DNA from: Janthinobacterium sp. 1_2014MBL_MicDiv
Lineage (GTDB): Bacteria; Pseudomonadota; Gammaproteobacteria; Burkholderiales; Burkholderiaceae_D
Assembly: GCF_001865675.1 (NCBI RefSeq)
Contig: NZ_CP011319.1
Location: 2,790,001 to 2,854,000 of the forward strand
Direction of reading: 5' to 3'
DNA: 64,000 bases
Positions 1 to 7,799 of the stretch are shown here, in pieces. The notes beneath the pieces were generated by a model. It saw only the letters and a list, made by a program, of their open reading frames with translations. It was not told the DNA's origin and searched no databases. Position numbers and translations under genes: made by a program. Numbering within the stretch: the first letter of the stretch is position 1; every line of letters starts with the position of its first letter.

Positions 1-1409
1 TTCTGGCCATTCACCGTGGCATAGCCTGCGATCAGGAAGGAGCCGCGGACGGCCGCCTTGTTGGCGCCAGACACCGTCAATACCTGGCCGCTGTAACCTT
101 CCGATACGTTCAGCATCTGTTGTCGGCACGCCCCGGTTTGCGGCCAGCTCGCCTGGTCAAGCGAGCCGATCGAATAGGTGTAATTCAACTGCTGCTCGAT
201 ATTCACCACATCGCTGGCGACTTGCACCTTGCCGTTCGCATCGACAAATGGCATCAGCGGCGAGTCCATCGACAGCCAGACATTGCCGGCCACCCCGGGC
301 GTAGGTCCCTGATTATCGACAGAATTGGTGCCCGGATATTGGGGAATGATATCGAGTGTGTTGAGGTTGCCAGTTTTCTTTTGCCAGACCCAGAACATGC
401 GGTCGACATTACAGTGATGGAAATAGAAAATCGGATCCAGGCCCGCCGTGTCATTTTCACCCATGTCGCCATTGGCGCCAACGATCGGCGATCCGTCAAA
501 ATTCTGCGTGGCGACCGTTGTAATATCGACGCCGCCGACCGCGACGTGCATATCGTTATGCGGCTGTTCAAGCGGCACTGCCAGAGTTTCACCGGTACTC
601 AGTAAATCATTGTAATTCTGGGCAGACGTCGTATTCGAGAAAACCGTATAATTGGGCGCATTCAAACAATTCTGGTAGGCAGTATGGATGCCGGCCGATA
701 TCGTTGTATTGTTATTGACGTTATCCGGTTGAATATTGATAACGGCAAGATTGAGCCAATTAACCACGTTCTGGTTAAGCACGACAACCGCTTCGGCCGC
801 GTTCCACTGGCTGTTGTGCAGCTTAGTCACGGCCAGATTGGCAGGCGTGCCCACCAGGCCGGAATAAGGGTAGCGAACCGTCGTGTAGCCTGCATTCTTG
901 GTATACAAGCCTCCCGCGCCACCTTCCTGGTCCGTGGAGATATTATCCGTAATATTGACTGGAAACGTGAATGAGCGCAGCGGATTCGGAATCTTATTTC
1001 CATTGCTATAGGTGAAAAACTCGTCCGTCAGGCAGGATGGTATGCCTTGCGCCAGTGAGTATTCATCTGTTTCATCCCAATACGGCAACATCACGCTTTC
1101 ACATCCTGGAATGCTTTGCAATGCCTTTTCCAGTTTCACCAGATACAATCTGTGCCAGGTTGGAAACAGGACGTTTCCGTGATTGCACCAGCCGCCCCAC
1201 CATGCGCTGCTGCCATATCCAGCGCCGCGGAACGGTTCGCCGTGATAACCGCCAAGCACAAAAAATGAATTGAGGTTGGAGGAATCCAGCGCCTTGATGC
1301 CAGCCCAGGCCGTCATCAGGTTTTCCAGGGTTTCAGTATCCGTCTTGTTCTCGAAATTGGTCTGGATTTCCAAAATGGAACGACGAACGCCCATCGATAT
1401 TTGTGCCAT
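1..1409 (-). CDS. Tyrosinase (type-3 copper monooxygenase), 3' end outside window
   Basis: The frame is open from an ATG at 1409 to the window edge (469 codons, no stop), so the C-terminus is missing. The CuA site has H56 (YHGEPF), then C75, H77 and H86 in WCNHGNVLFPTWHR. The CuB site has H284 and H288 (PHNDMH) and a third His in FYFHHCNVDR near residue 331. The Cys two residues before H77 matches the Cys-His thioether of fungal tyrosinases. The Asn after H284 is the residue linked to monophenol hydroxylation in this family. The enzyme should hydroxylate phenols and oxidise catechols to quinones (melanin-type chemistry). No signal peptide is visible. It looks closer to fungal than to Streptomyces enzymes, but I could not run a phylogeny. 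Base composition is lower in GC than most of the window. Confidence 0.93.
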   Translation of the reverse strand, partial: MAQISMGVRRSILEIQTNFENKTDTETLENLMTAWAGIKALDSSNLNSFFVLGGYHGEPFRGAGYGSSAWWGGWCNHGNVLFPTWHRLYLVKLEKALQSIPGCESVMLPYWDETDEYSLAQGIPSCLTDEFFTYSNGNKIPNPLRSFTFPVNITDNISTDQEGGAGGLYTKNAGYTTVRYPYSGLVGTPANLAVTKLHNSQWNAAEAVVVLNQNVVNWLNLAVINIQPDNVNNNTTISAGIHTAYQNCLNAPNYTVFSNTTSAQNYNDLLSTGETLAVPLEQPHNDMHVAVGGVDITTVATQNFDGSPIVGANGDMGENDTAGLDPIFYFHHCNVDRMFWVWQKKTGNLNTLDIIPQYPGTNSVDNQGPTPGVAGNVWLSMDSPLMPFVDANGKVQVASDVVNIEQQLNYTYSIGSLDQASWPQTGACRQQMLNVSEGYSGQVLTVSGANKAAVRGSFLIAGYATVNGQ

Positions 1410-2001
1410 ATTTTACCTTGTCGTGGTTTTGTACAAGAAAGAAATACCCTGAAAATCCAGTGATGCATACTGCGTTCGACGGTCATACATTTCTTCTCAT
1501 CATCATCTTTATTATTGAACGATAAAACAAGTAACATCTCGGCTCAAAAAGTTACATCCATTTGTTACTTGCATAAAAATAATAAGCAGCGAGCCAAATT
1601 TTCTGTCAAATACTGCTCAACGCATGGCGCGGCCAGGCTTCGGGGCGATGCCGGCAAGATTGGCCTTGCGTATCAGTGCGCAGGGAGCGTGGCGCGGGCG
1701 CAGGCCCACGCGCACGGCGGGCGGGGAGGGGAGAACATCAGGCAACGGCACTGCGCCAATTCTCCGATTCCTGTGCCAGATCAAAAGAGCATTGACATTA
1801 ACGTTGACTTTAGTCTTAGAGTAGAGCCACGGCTGGGCAGGCAGGGCGGGGGGATCCGTCCTGAAAGCAAACGTTGCCAGGCCGTTCGAGTCGTTCCCGT
1901 CGCCTCGCCCAAACCGTAAAGGAGCAGGATTTTACCGAGTGACAGCAAGCAGCTCATACCTCACCAGGTGGCAACTCACACATTACATAGGAGTACGGAC
2001 C
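1410..2001. other. Intergenic region between tyrosinase and hydrolase
   Basis: No convincing gene. Short frames here (for example 1515-1919) lack coding character. The left part is AT-rich and carries the inverted repeats of the tyrosinase leader. The right part has a TTGACA at 1792-1797 that could be a -35 element for the hydrolase, but no good -10 is paired with it. Confidence 0.5.
1528..1571. promoter_or_regulatory. Inverted-repeat cluster upstream of the tyrosinase
   Basis: CAAGTAACA (1528-1536) and TGTTACTTG (1563-1571) are perfect 9-bp inverted arms. Between them lies a third related half-site, GTTACATC (1551-1558), similar to GTAACATC (1531-1538). On the minus strand a TTGACA (revcomp of TGTCAA at 1604-1609) lies further upstream. 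The spacing fits an operator array or regulated leader for the tyrosinase; the binding protein is unknown. Confidence 0.4.
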
Positions 2002-2832
2002 ATGGCATATGTCACAACGCAGGATGGAGTCGAGATATTCTACAAAGACTGGGGGCCGCGCGAGGCGCAGGTGATCTTCTTCCATCATGGCTGGCCGCTC
2101 AGCGCTGACGACTGGGATGCGCAGATGCTCTTTTTCCTGGCCAACGGTTTTCGGGTAGTGGCTCACGATCGTCGCGGCCATGGGCGCTCCAGCCAAGTCG
2201 GGGACGGCCATGACATGGACCATTATGCCGATGACGTGGCGGCGCTCGTGAACCACCTCGGCGTGCAGAAGGCCGTCCACATCGGCCATTCCACGGGCGG
2301 CGGCGAAGTCGTCCGCTATATTGCCCGTCATGGCGAGGATCGCGTATCCAGGGCGGTGCTCATCAGCGCGGTGCCGCCCTTAATGGTGAAGACCGACGGC
2401 AATCCGGGCGGCCTCCCCAAGGAGGTTTTCGACAACTTCCAGGTCCAGCTCGCGGCGAACCGGGCGCAGTTTTACCGCGACATTCCTGTCGGCCCTTTCT
2501 ATGGCTACAACCGCCCCGACGCCAAGCCGTCGGAAGGCGTCATCCTGAATTGGTGGCGGCAGGGCATGATGGGTAGTGCCAAGGCCCATTACGACGGTAT
2601 CGTGGCTTTCTCGCAGACCGACTTCACCGACGACTTGAAGAGCATCAGCATTCCCGTACTGGTCATGCATGGCGACGACGACCAGATCGTCCCTTATGAA
2701 AATTCCGCGCCCTTGTCGGCGAAGCTGCTGAGGAACGGCATCCTGAAAACCTATCCGGGATTCCCGCACGGCATGCCGACTTCCAACGCCGACACGATCA
2801 ACGCCGACCTGCTGGCGTTTGTGCGAGGCTAA
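2002..2832 (+). CDS. Alpha/beta hydrolase, non-heme chloroperoxidase type
   Basis: 276 aa. The start is the ATG after AGGAG (1989-1993), not the upstream GTG at 1939. The catalytic triad can be read: nucleophile S97 in GHSTGG, an acid in HGDDDQIVP (residues 225-227), and H256 in GFPHGMP. The oxyanion-loop motif HHGWPLS is near residues 28-34. These are signatures of cofactor-free haloperoxidase/perhydrolase esterases. In vivo it is probably an esterase or perhydrolase; halogenation by this family is an in vitro side reaction. It is cytoplasmic, with no signal peptide. It stands alone between the tyrosinase and a convergent gene, and a double hairpin follows the stop. Confidence 0.9.
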   Translation: MAYVTTQDGVEIFYKDWGPREAQVIFFHHGWPLSADDWDAQMLFFLANGFRVVAHDRRGHGRSSQVGDGHDMDHYADDVAALVNHLGVQKAVHIGHSTGGGEVVRYIARHGEDRVSRAVLISAVPPLMVKTDGNPGGLPKEVFDNFQVQLAANRAQFYRDIPVGPFYGYNRPDAKPSEGVILNWWRQGMMGSAKAHYDGIVAFSQTDFTDDLKSISIPVLVMHGDDDQIVPYENSAPLSAKLLRNGILKTYPGFPHGMPTSNADTINADLLAFVRG

Positions 2833-2839
2833 CAGCCAC

Positions 2840-2892
2840 GGGCGCCGGTGGATCCCCCCCTGGCGCCCGCCGGCCCGCTGTTACTGCGGGCC
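2840..2892. terminator. Two adjacent GC hairpins between convergent genes
   Basis: GGGCGCC/GGCGCCC (2840-2846 with 2862-2868) is followed by GGCCCGC/GCGGGCC with a 7-nt loop (2872-2878 with 2886-2892). They lie between the stops of two convergent genes. A strong T-run is missing, so a bidirectional terminator is likely rather than certain. Confidence 0.5.
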
Positions 2893-2911
2893 TGGCGAGA
2901 TGCGCGCAAGA

Positions 2912-3910
2912 TCATTTTTCGGCGTCGAGGGCAGCGAGTGGCTTCGGCGCATACAGTGCACTCTGGAATTCTGGCACGTATTCATATTTCATCATTTTCC
3001 CCAGCTTCAGCGTCTTGATGTAGGTGGAGAAGCTGCCGTCGCCCAGCGTCAGGTCTACAGATTCTGCGCTGCTACTCGATGCATAGCTAAGTTGCCGGGA
3101 AACGGCATAGCCATAAGTCAGCTTCCCGTCCCGATCCTGGTTTGTGAAGCTGTTTTTCACCAGGCCGGCCTTGTGCGAGAGGTCGCCCAATTTTTTTCCC
3201 GCAAAAACAAAATCAAGCTTGCCCGTGTCGCTATCCTTGACCTCGAAGGAAATGCTTCCTTCCGTTTCCTTCAGATCGATATCGGTCAACCACTTGGGCA
3301 GATTGTATCCAAGCACGCCACGCACCCTGGCCAGTTCCGTGTTCACAGGCAGTTTCAGCACATAGCCCCAGAAATCATTGGACAGCGATTGGGCAATCAG
3401 GGTGAACGGACCAAAACTGGACGTGCCAGGCTGGTTGGTCACTATGGCCAATGAAATTTCATTGTAGCTGTCGTTGTCGCAGTACGCATATGCATAGGCG
3501 GTCAACGCCACCGCACCACGGCCTGGCCACACTTGCAGTGGCTGGACTTCCTTCAGGATCTCTTCCGGCATCAGTTCCTTCAACCTTTGTAGGTCTGCCG
3601 TAAATACGGCAGTGATTTTGCTGTTTTTATAATAAAAATTCGGTGAGTAGGACTCGAAGCCGATGGCGACCTGTTCTTTCTTAATCCCCCTGAACCAGTT
3701 CAAGTCAAGGTCCGGCGCTTCCGACTCGATGACGGACAGGGGCGGATTTGAGCGGAACCGATCATACAAGCCCCCGGCCGTCACCGGGACAGCATGACCG
3801 GCGATGTGAATGATGGTCTGCTTGCTGTCGACAGGATTGTCGGCCCGGGACGGGCTTGCCGCAGTACTCAAAAGAAATCCAGATACTGCCGCGGCAATTT
3901 TCATATGCAT
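2912..3910 (-). CDS. Secreted acetoacetate decarboxylase-like protein
   Basis: 332 aa from the ATG at 3910, which has GAAGGGG about 6 nt upstream; TTG 3925 and ATG 3904 are alternatives. The N-terminus is a Sec-type signal peptide ending near ASPSRADNP, so the product is probably periplasmic. The body has acetoacetate decarboxylase-fold features: a WPGRGAVALTAYAYAY strand, a YNEI segment, LPVNTELARVRGVLGYNLPK, then a long beta-rich tail. I cannot confidently place the Schiff-base lysine, so decarboxylase activity is not shown; a lactonase or aldolase-like role on a ketone or enone is possible. It lies 75 nt after the old yellow enzyme gene on the same strand and is likely cotranscribed from the MerR-type promoter. 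Confidence 0.72.
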   Translation of the reverse strand: MHMKIAAAVSGFLLSTAASPSRADNPVDSKQTIIHIAGHAVPVTAGGLYDRFRSNPPLSVIESEAPDLDLNWFRGIKKEQVAIGFESYSPNFYYKNSKITAVFTADLQRLKELMPEEILKEVQPLQVWPGRGAVALTAYAYAYCDNDSYNEISLAIVTNQPGTSSFGPFTLIAQSLSNDFWGYVLKLPVNTELARVRGVLGYNLPKWLTDIDLKETEGSISFEVKDSDTGKLDFVFAGKKLGDLSHKAGLVKNSFTNQDRDGKLTYGYAVSRQLSYASSSSAESVDLTLGDGSFSTYIKTLKLGKMMKYEYVPEFQSALYAPKPLAALDAEK

Positions 3911-3984
3911 TGCTTGCCCCTTCAATGTTTGATTTGGAAAAGTTGGTTTATAAGCAGTCTGGCCGGTATGCGAGCACCGCGGCG

Positions 3985-5220
3985 TCAGGCATTGCGCGGT
4001 TTATCCATCCTGCGGCGATACTGCCAGTTCTTGACCTTGGTTTCCAATTGCTGAATCAGCAGCGCCAGGGCAGGGGCCACATCGGGCCTGGTATGCTTTC
4101 CCTGGCTGAGGCGTCGCAGTTGATACTTCACCATCGCCATATAGGCGATGGACGACAGCACCTTGTTTTTCCAGGTGATCGCTCTAAGCAACGGAGTTGC
4201 TGATGTGTCAGAAGCCCATGCTTCAGGCAGGCGCGGATTGATCGCCAGCGCAGTGCCCATGCCCGCCATATCGATGCCGCTGCTCAACACTTGCTCCACT
4301 ACCTGATAACGGCGTATGCCGCCTGTCACCATGATGGGCATCCGCGCCACCGTTGCGATGTCTTTGGCAAATTCCAGAAAATAGGCCTCGCGGGCAAGCG
4401 TGCGGCCATCGCGTGTCTGGCCGTGCATGGCCGGCGCTTCATAACTGCCGCCGGACAATTCAATCAGGTCCACCCCCATGGGATTGAGCATGGAGACAAC
4501 TTTCTTGGCGTCATCCGAACTGAAGCCACCCTTTTGGAAATCCGCCGAGTTGAGCTTCACCGCAACGGCAAAGCCTTTGCCCACGGCCTGCCGCACCTCC
4601 TTGACGATGTCGACCAGCAGCCGCGCGCGATTTTCAAGTGATCCGCCCCAGCGGTCAGTGCGCCTGTTGGTGATGGGGGACAGGAATTGGCTGATCAGGT
4701 AGCCGTGTGCGGCATGTAGTTGCACGCCCGTAAAACCGAACCTTTCGGCCAGCTGTGCGGTCCTGACAAAGCGTTGCCTGACGTCGGCAATGTCGGCCTC
4801 CGTCATCTCCCGCGGAGCCGAAAACTGCTTTGAGAAGTTCCCCAGGTCCATGGGCACGGGTGACGGTGCGATGGTTTCCTGTCCCATTGCAGCGGGCATC
4901 TGGCGTCCCGGGTGATTGATCTGCATCCAGATCTGCGCGCCCTGTGCGCGGGCGGTTTGGGACCATTGCTCAAAACGTTCGCCAAACTGTTCGGACTCGA
5001 GAACCACGCCTCCCGGTCCCGTCATGGCGCGGTGATCGATCATCACATTTCCAGTGATCATCAGGCCGACGCCACCGTCAGCCCACGCACGGTACAGGCG
5101 AATCAGCTCCGCCGAAGGAGCATGATCTTTATCCGCCATATTCTCTTCCATGGCGGCCTTTGCCAGGCGGTTCGGAATGACTGCCCCATTGGGCAGCGAC
5201 AGTGCAGTGAAGGGTTTCAT
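3985..5220 (-). CDS. NADH:flavin oxidoreductase, old yellow enzyme family
   Basis: 411 aa from the ATG at 5220. The open frame continues further upstream, but that part contains the promoter. It is a TIM-barrel FMN enzyme: the N-terminal KPFTALSLPNGAVIPNRLAKAAMEE is typical, QINHPGRQ lies mid-barrel, the substrate/FMN motif HAAHGYLISQFLSP is followed by TDRWGGSLENRARL, and a phosphate-binding MVTGGIR lies near the end. It should reduce electrophilic alkenes (enones, quinones, nitro compounds) with NAD(P)H in the cytoplasm. The C-terminal 60 residues are basic and extend past the barrel. A MerR-type 19-bp-spacer promoter sits about 30 nt before the start, and the decarboxylase-like gene follows downstream. 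Confidence 0.92.
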   Translation of the reverse strand: MKPFTALSLPNGAVIPNRLAKAAMEENMADKDHAPSAELIRLYRAWADGGVGLMITGNVMIDHRAMTGPGGVVLESEQFGERFEQWSQTARAQGAQIWMQINHPGRQMPAAMGQETIAPSPVPMDLGNFSKQFSAPREMTEADIADVRQRFVRTAQLAERFGFTGVQLHAAHGYLISQFLSPITNRRTDRWGGSLENRARLLVDIVKEVRQAVGKGFAVAVKLNSADFQKGGFSSDDAKKVVSMLNPMGVDLIELSGGSYEAPAMHGQTRDGRTLAREAYFLEFAKDIATVARMPIMVTGGIRRYQVVEQVLSSGIDMAGMGTALAINPRLPEAWASDTSATPLLRAITWKNKVLSSIAYMAMVKYQLRRLSQGKHTRPDVAPALALLIQQLETKVKNWQYRRRMDKPRNA

Positions 5221-5248
5221 CGTTATTTTCCAAGGTTGCGATACGCTC

Positions 5249-5279
5249 ACGATAAGCTTTAAGCTAACTTGAAGGTCAA
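5249..5279 (-). promoter_or_regulatory. MerR-type promoter of the old yellow enzyme operon
   Basis: Read on the minus strand: -35 TTGACC (5279-5274), a 19-bp spacer, then -10 TATCGT (5254-5249). The spacer holds a near-perfect dyad CTTCAAG-TTAG-CTTAAAG. A 19-bp spacer with a central dyad is diagnostic of promoters untwisted by MerR-family activators. The start codon lies about 30 nt downstream. Confidence 0.8.
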
Positions 5280-5381
5280 GCCCTAAAACGAAAAAATATT
5301 GCGCATGTATCCCGATCGAGACAACCGTTTGCAGAACTGCCATCCCCTGAACAGAAAAAACATCGGCAGCGCATTGGCCCC

Positions 5382-5412
5382 TTGACCTTGAAGTTGGCTT
5401 CAAGCTTATAGT
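5382..5412 (+). promoter_or_regulatory. Second MerR-type promoter, facing the merR gene
   Basis: -35 TTGACC (5382-5387), a 19-bp spacer with the perfect dyad CTTGAAG-TTGG-CTTCAAG, then -10 TATAGT (5407-5412). It has the same half-site sequence as the divergent promoter at 5249-5279. It would transcribe the DJ-1 remnant and merR, so the regulator is probably autoactivated. Confidence 0.82.
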
Positions 5413-5454
5413 TGATCGTGCCGTGTCAGCGGACATGGCCTGGTACTTTCAACC

Positions 5455-5655
5455 ATGTGGAGGACCATCCCAAAAGTGCCCTGGCTGCTGCAAAGTGAGA
5501 TGGAGAGCAAGGGGGCGCGTTATGCAAAGGGCCTTATCCCGTTTGACAGCTTCGTGATTACAGATGACCGCTTCGTCACGGGCCAGAATCCCGGATCGAG
5601 CAAGGAAGTGGCGCAAGCGCTACTCAAGGCGCTGCAGAATAACAAACCGCAATAA
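5455..5655 (+). pseudogene. Remnant of a DJ-1/PfpI (class I glutamine amidotransferase-like) gene
   Basis: 66 codons matching only the C-terminal end of DJ-1/PfpI proteins: PWLLQSEMESKGARY, then DSFVITDDRFVTGQNPGSS and a final helix. The nucleophile-elbow half with the catalytic Cys is absent. The fragment begins just after a MerR-type promoter, so a deletion seems to have joined the promoter to the gene's tail. The former protein was probably a stress-response hydrolase or glyoxalase controlled with the old yellow enzyme. Confidence 0.72.
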
Positions 5656-5698
5656 TGACTAATACAATGTTGCAAACGATTGCTCAACAGGAAAAACT

Positions 5699-6118
5699 AT
5701 GAAAATTGGTGAATTGGCCAAGCGCAGTGGCCTTGCCGCATCGACGATTCGATTCTACGAATCGAAGGGCTTGCTGAAAGTCGTGAGCCGGCAATCGAAC
5801 GGCTACCGTGACTATCCGCTTGAAGCGGTGGCGGTGCTGTCCATTATCAGTGATGCGCAGCAGGCTGGCTTTTCCCTGGACGAAATCAGGCAAGTCCTGC
5901 CAGAGGATATATCCTCATGGCGCCATGATGATTTGATGGTGGCCCTTAAAAAGAAGATTGCGGATATTGAATCACTCGAAGTCCGCCTAGCCCAGAACAA
6001 AGCCCATCTGCTGTCGCTGATTCAACTGATCGATGCAAAACCTGATGATCTGGCTTGCAAGGACAATGTCGCCAGAGTCATGGAAAGCATCGGCATAGCC
6101 AGTAAAAGTGAAATATAG
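5699..6118 (+). CDS. MerR-family transcriptional regulator
   Basis: 139 aa, start preceded by AGGA. The N-terminal winged helix is canonical: MKIGELAKRSGLAAST, IRFYESKGLL, then NGYRDYP. A dimerisation coiled coil follows (about residues 75-112). There is only one cysteine (C120), so a thiol-cluster metal site or a SoxR iron-sulfur site is unlikely; an organic electrophile or drug-type ligand is a reasonable guess. It lies downstream of two divergent 19-bp-spacer promoters and is the obvious regulator of both: the old yellow enzyme operon to the left and its own transcript. Confidence 0.9.
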   Translation: MKIGELAKRSGLAASTIRFYESKGLLKVVSRQSNGYRDYPLEAVAVLSIISDAQQAGFSLDEIRQVLPEDISSWRHDDLMVALKKKIADIESLEVRLAQNKAHLLSLIQLIDAKPDDLACKDNVARVMESIGIASKSEI

Positions 6119-6295
6119 AACACAAGGCCGGTGATTTTTGGAGGTCCACGGATTCAATCGGGGGCAAAACGCACCGGGAGAGAAGGCTGCCGTGCCGTAA
6201 TCGAGACCAGCATGCCGCGGGAACTGGCGCCGGCCCATGGGCAGTGGTCGCATGCCGGCATCAGCGACGAAGAAGCAGGACGAAGGTAGCGGGCT

Positions 6296-6669
6296 AGCTG
6301 TTTCTGGCTGCCAGCAGAAAACCTTGCGCATCACGGCTTCCAGTAACAGGCAGCGAATTCCCGGAACGTCAGGGTGAAGACCCGAAGCACCGACACCTAG
6401 AGCGACGGCGACTACAGTTGCAGGCAAAGTTGCAGCGGCAGCGGCAAGCCATGATGCAACGCAGGGAGAAACGATACGCTCAAATCAACGGGTGCCCGTT
6501 GGTTGCTACGTTCCGACAGACTGAAAAATCGCTGTACGACGAACAGGCAACAGGGCAATTTGGCGAACAGCTTGCGGCCAGTCAAAGTGCCGTGCGCCAG
6601 GTGGAAGTAATGTGGGAACTCGTCACCGGGAACGAAGGGCAGCTAACCTCCATCGTCAATTTGACATAA
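6296..6669 (+). pseudogene. Probable decayed reading frame
   Basis: An open frame with no proper start (first ATG at about codon 53, inside QAMMQRREKRYAQINGCP). The last 80 residues, with GCPLVATFRQTEKSLYDEQ and VRQVEVMWELV, look like genuine protein, while the upstream part looks random. I do not recognise the family. It is probably the 3' part of a truncated gene. The rest of 6119-6778 holds no gene I can support. Confidence 0.3.
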
Positions 6670-6778
6670 TATAAATTATGCGAAGTATTGTGCGAACCTG
6701 AAGAATCCCCGTTCTCCTCGAGATGGAAATCGCAATACCGATTTATGGTCTTCGATCCATCATAATCAAAAATAACAA

Positions 6779-7081
6779 ATGAGATTCCCAATCTGCGACA
6801 CGGCAACCCCACCGGGCTTGCGCACTTCGTCATGGACCTTCCCTTGGCTGATATGGTGCGCACTGCGCCGCGACGAGCGCACCGTGCGCGACTGGCTCAG
6901 CGACAAACAGCGCGTGCCCTGGTGGAGTCCCGAATACATGCGCTTGCGCCAAATGGAACAAGCCGGACATTTGCTGGCGATGAACATGACAGCCCTTGGA
7001 GATCGCCTGGGCGTTGTGGCATTGTGCGTGCGGACGTCATCGAACTGGCCGTGCGCCTGCCAAAAAAAGAGCCGCAAATAA
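6779..7081 (+). CDS. Small helix-turn-helix-like protein, possibly phage-derived
   Basis: 100 aa. The core WCALRRDERTVRDWLSDKQR followed by VPWWSPEYMRLRQME resembles small DNA-binding proteins often found in betaproteobacterial accessory regions (a TVRDWLSGKQRVPWW-type motif). No Shine-Dalgarno is visible before the ATG. The last 25 residues (WPCACQKKSRK) look unlike the core, while the +2 frame over the same stretch reads more naturally and ends at 7128, so a frameshift near 7015 is possible. Confidence 0.45.
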   Translation: MRFPICDTATPPGLRTSSWTFPWLIWCALRRDERTVRDWLSDKQRVPWWSPEYMRLRQMEQAGHLLAMNMTALGDRLGVVALCVRTSSNWPCACQKKSRK

Positions 7082-7134
7082 CTGGCTTGCGGCGCGATGA
7101 CTTCGACCAGCTGCAGATCGCCCTTTGATTACTG

Positions 7135-7275
7135 CTAGAGCGGCCGATTACAGCACTTGCAGCGTTCGCGCTTATTATTCTTGCGTATTTCGCACCTGAA
7201 GGCCCAGGCGGACAGGACAATGCAGACGACTATCAGGACGATGCCAGTTGCGATAAAGCTTTGATGTGGACTCAT
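7135..7275 (-). CDS. Small membrane protein with a C-terminal Cys cluster
   Basis: 46 aa from ATG 7275. One hydrophobic helix (SFIATGIVLIVVCIVLSAWAF) is followed by a basic stretch and a terminal CKCCNRPL. The topology suggests an inner-membrane protein with a short, possibly metal-binding tail. The family is not recognised. The Shine-Dalgarno is weak and the ORF is short, so this is tentative. Confidence 0.4.
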   Translation of the reverse strand: MSPHQSFIATGIVLIVVCIVLSAWAFRCEIRKNNKRERCKCCNRPL

Positions 7276-7347
7276 ATCATTCTCGACCATGCAAAAACAG
7301 AAATTCGATTCTATCAAATAAATTATTTATCACGTTACATTTTGTAA

Positions 7348-7372
7348 CAAAGCCCGCAATCTGCGGGCTTTG
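7348..7372. terminator. Perfect 11-bp hairpin
   Basis: CAAAGCCCGCA (7348-7358) pairs perfectly with TGCGGGCTTTG (7362-7372) around a 3-nt loop. The A-rich left side and T-ending right side suit a bidirectional intrinsic terminator. Confidence 0.65.
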
Positions 7373-7799
7373 TCCATTTCTTCTTGTGCTTGCGGAATTG
7401 TCTGTTTGCCTTGCGCAGCGGCGTGCGACGGGCCGTTATGCGGCCTCCAGCGCTTCCACGAGGGATTCGATTTGCGCGGGCACCCCAGTCCTGCAACAGA
7501 AGACCTGACAACGAAATGAACAGGAACGGGTCTACTGCGCTCATTTTGCCAGCGGACCTTTCTCAGCGATCACGCCCGCCAGCGCGTCCGCCTTGGCCTT
7601 GGCGCCATCGACCGCGACACAGCTGCCTGTCGAACATCGAGGTACACCGGCGCGGCCCCGCATCGGCGGGCATCCACGATTGCTCGATCTTCAATTGGAG
7701 AGGCGATTTTGTGATGTTTCGACTCGCCTGCCTGCTTTGGACTCGGCTGCCGGCAACGCTCACGCGTACGCTAGGCTCAAGCGTCGGTCTGCATCTGCG
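7373..7799. other. Intergenic stretch with coding fragments
   Basis: No intact gene. On the minus strand, short coding-like pieces appear in different frames (for example AKADALAGVIAEKGPLAK ending near 7558, and a piece ending in VEALEAA near 7440). This suggests a decayed gene with several frame shifts. No family assignment is possible. Confidence 0.3.

Noticed and set aside
1515..1919. Open frame upstream of the hydrolase
   Set aside because: Ala/Gly/Arg-rich with no ribosome site, and it overlaps the control region of the tyrosinase.
5987..6427. Minus-strand open frame overlapping the merR 3' end
   Set aside because: Overlaps a clear gene and lacks a ribosome site or domain.
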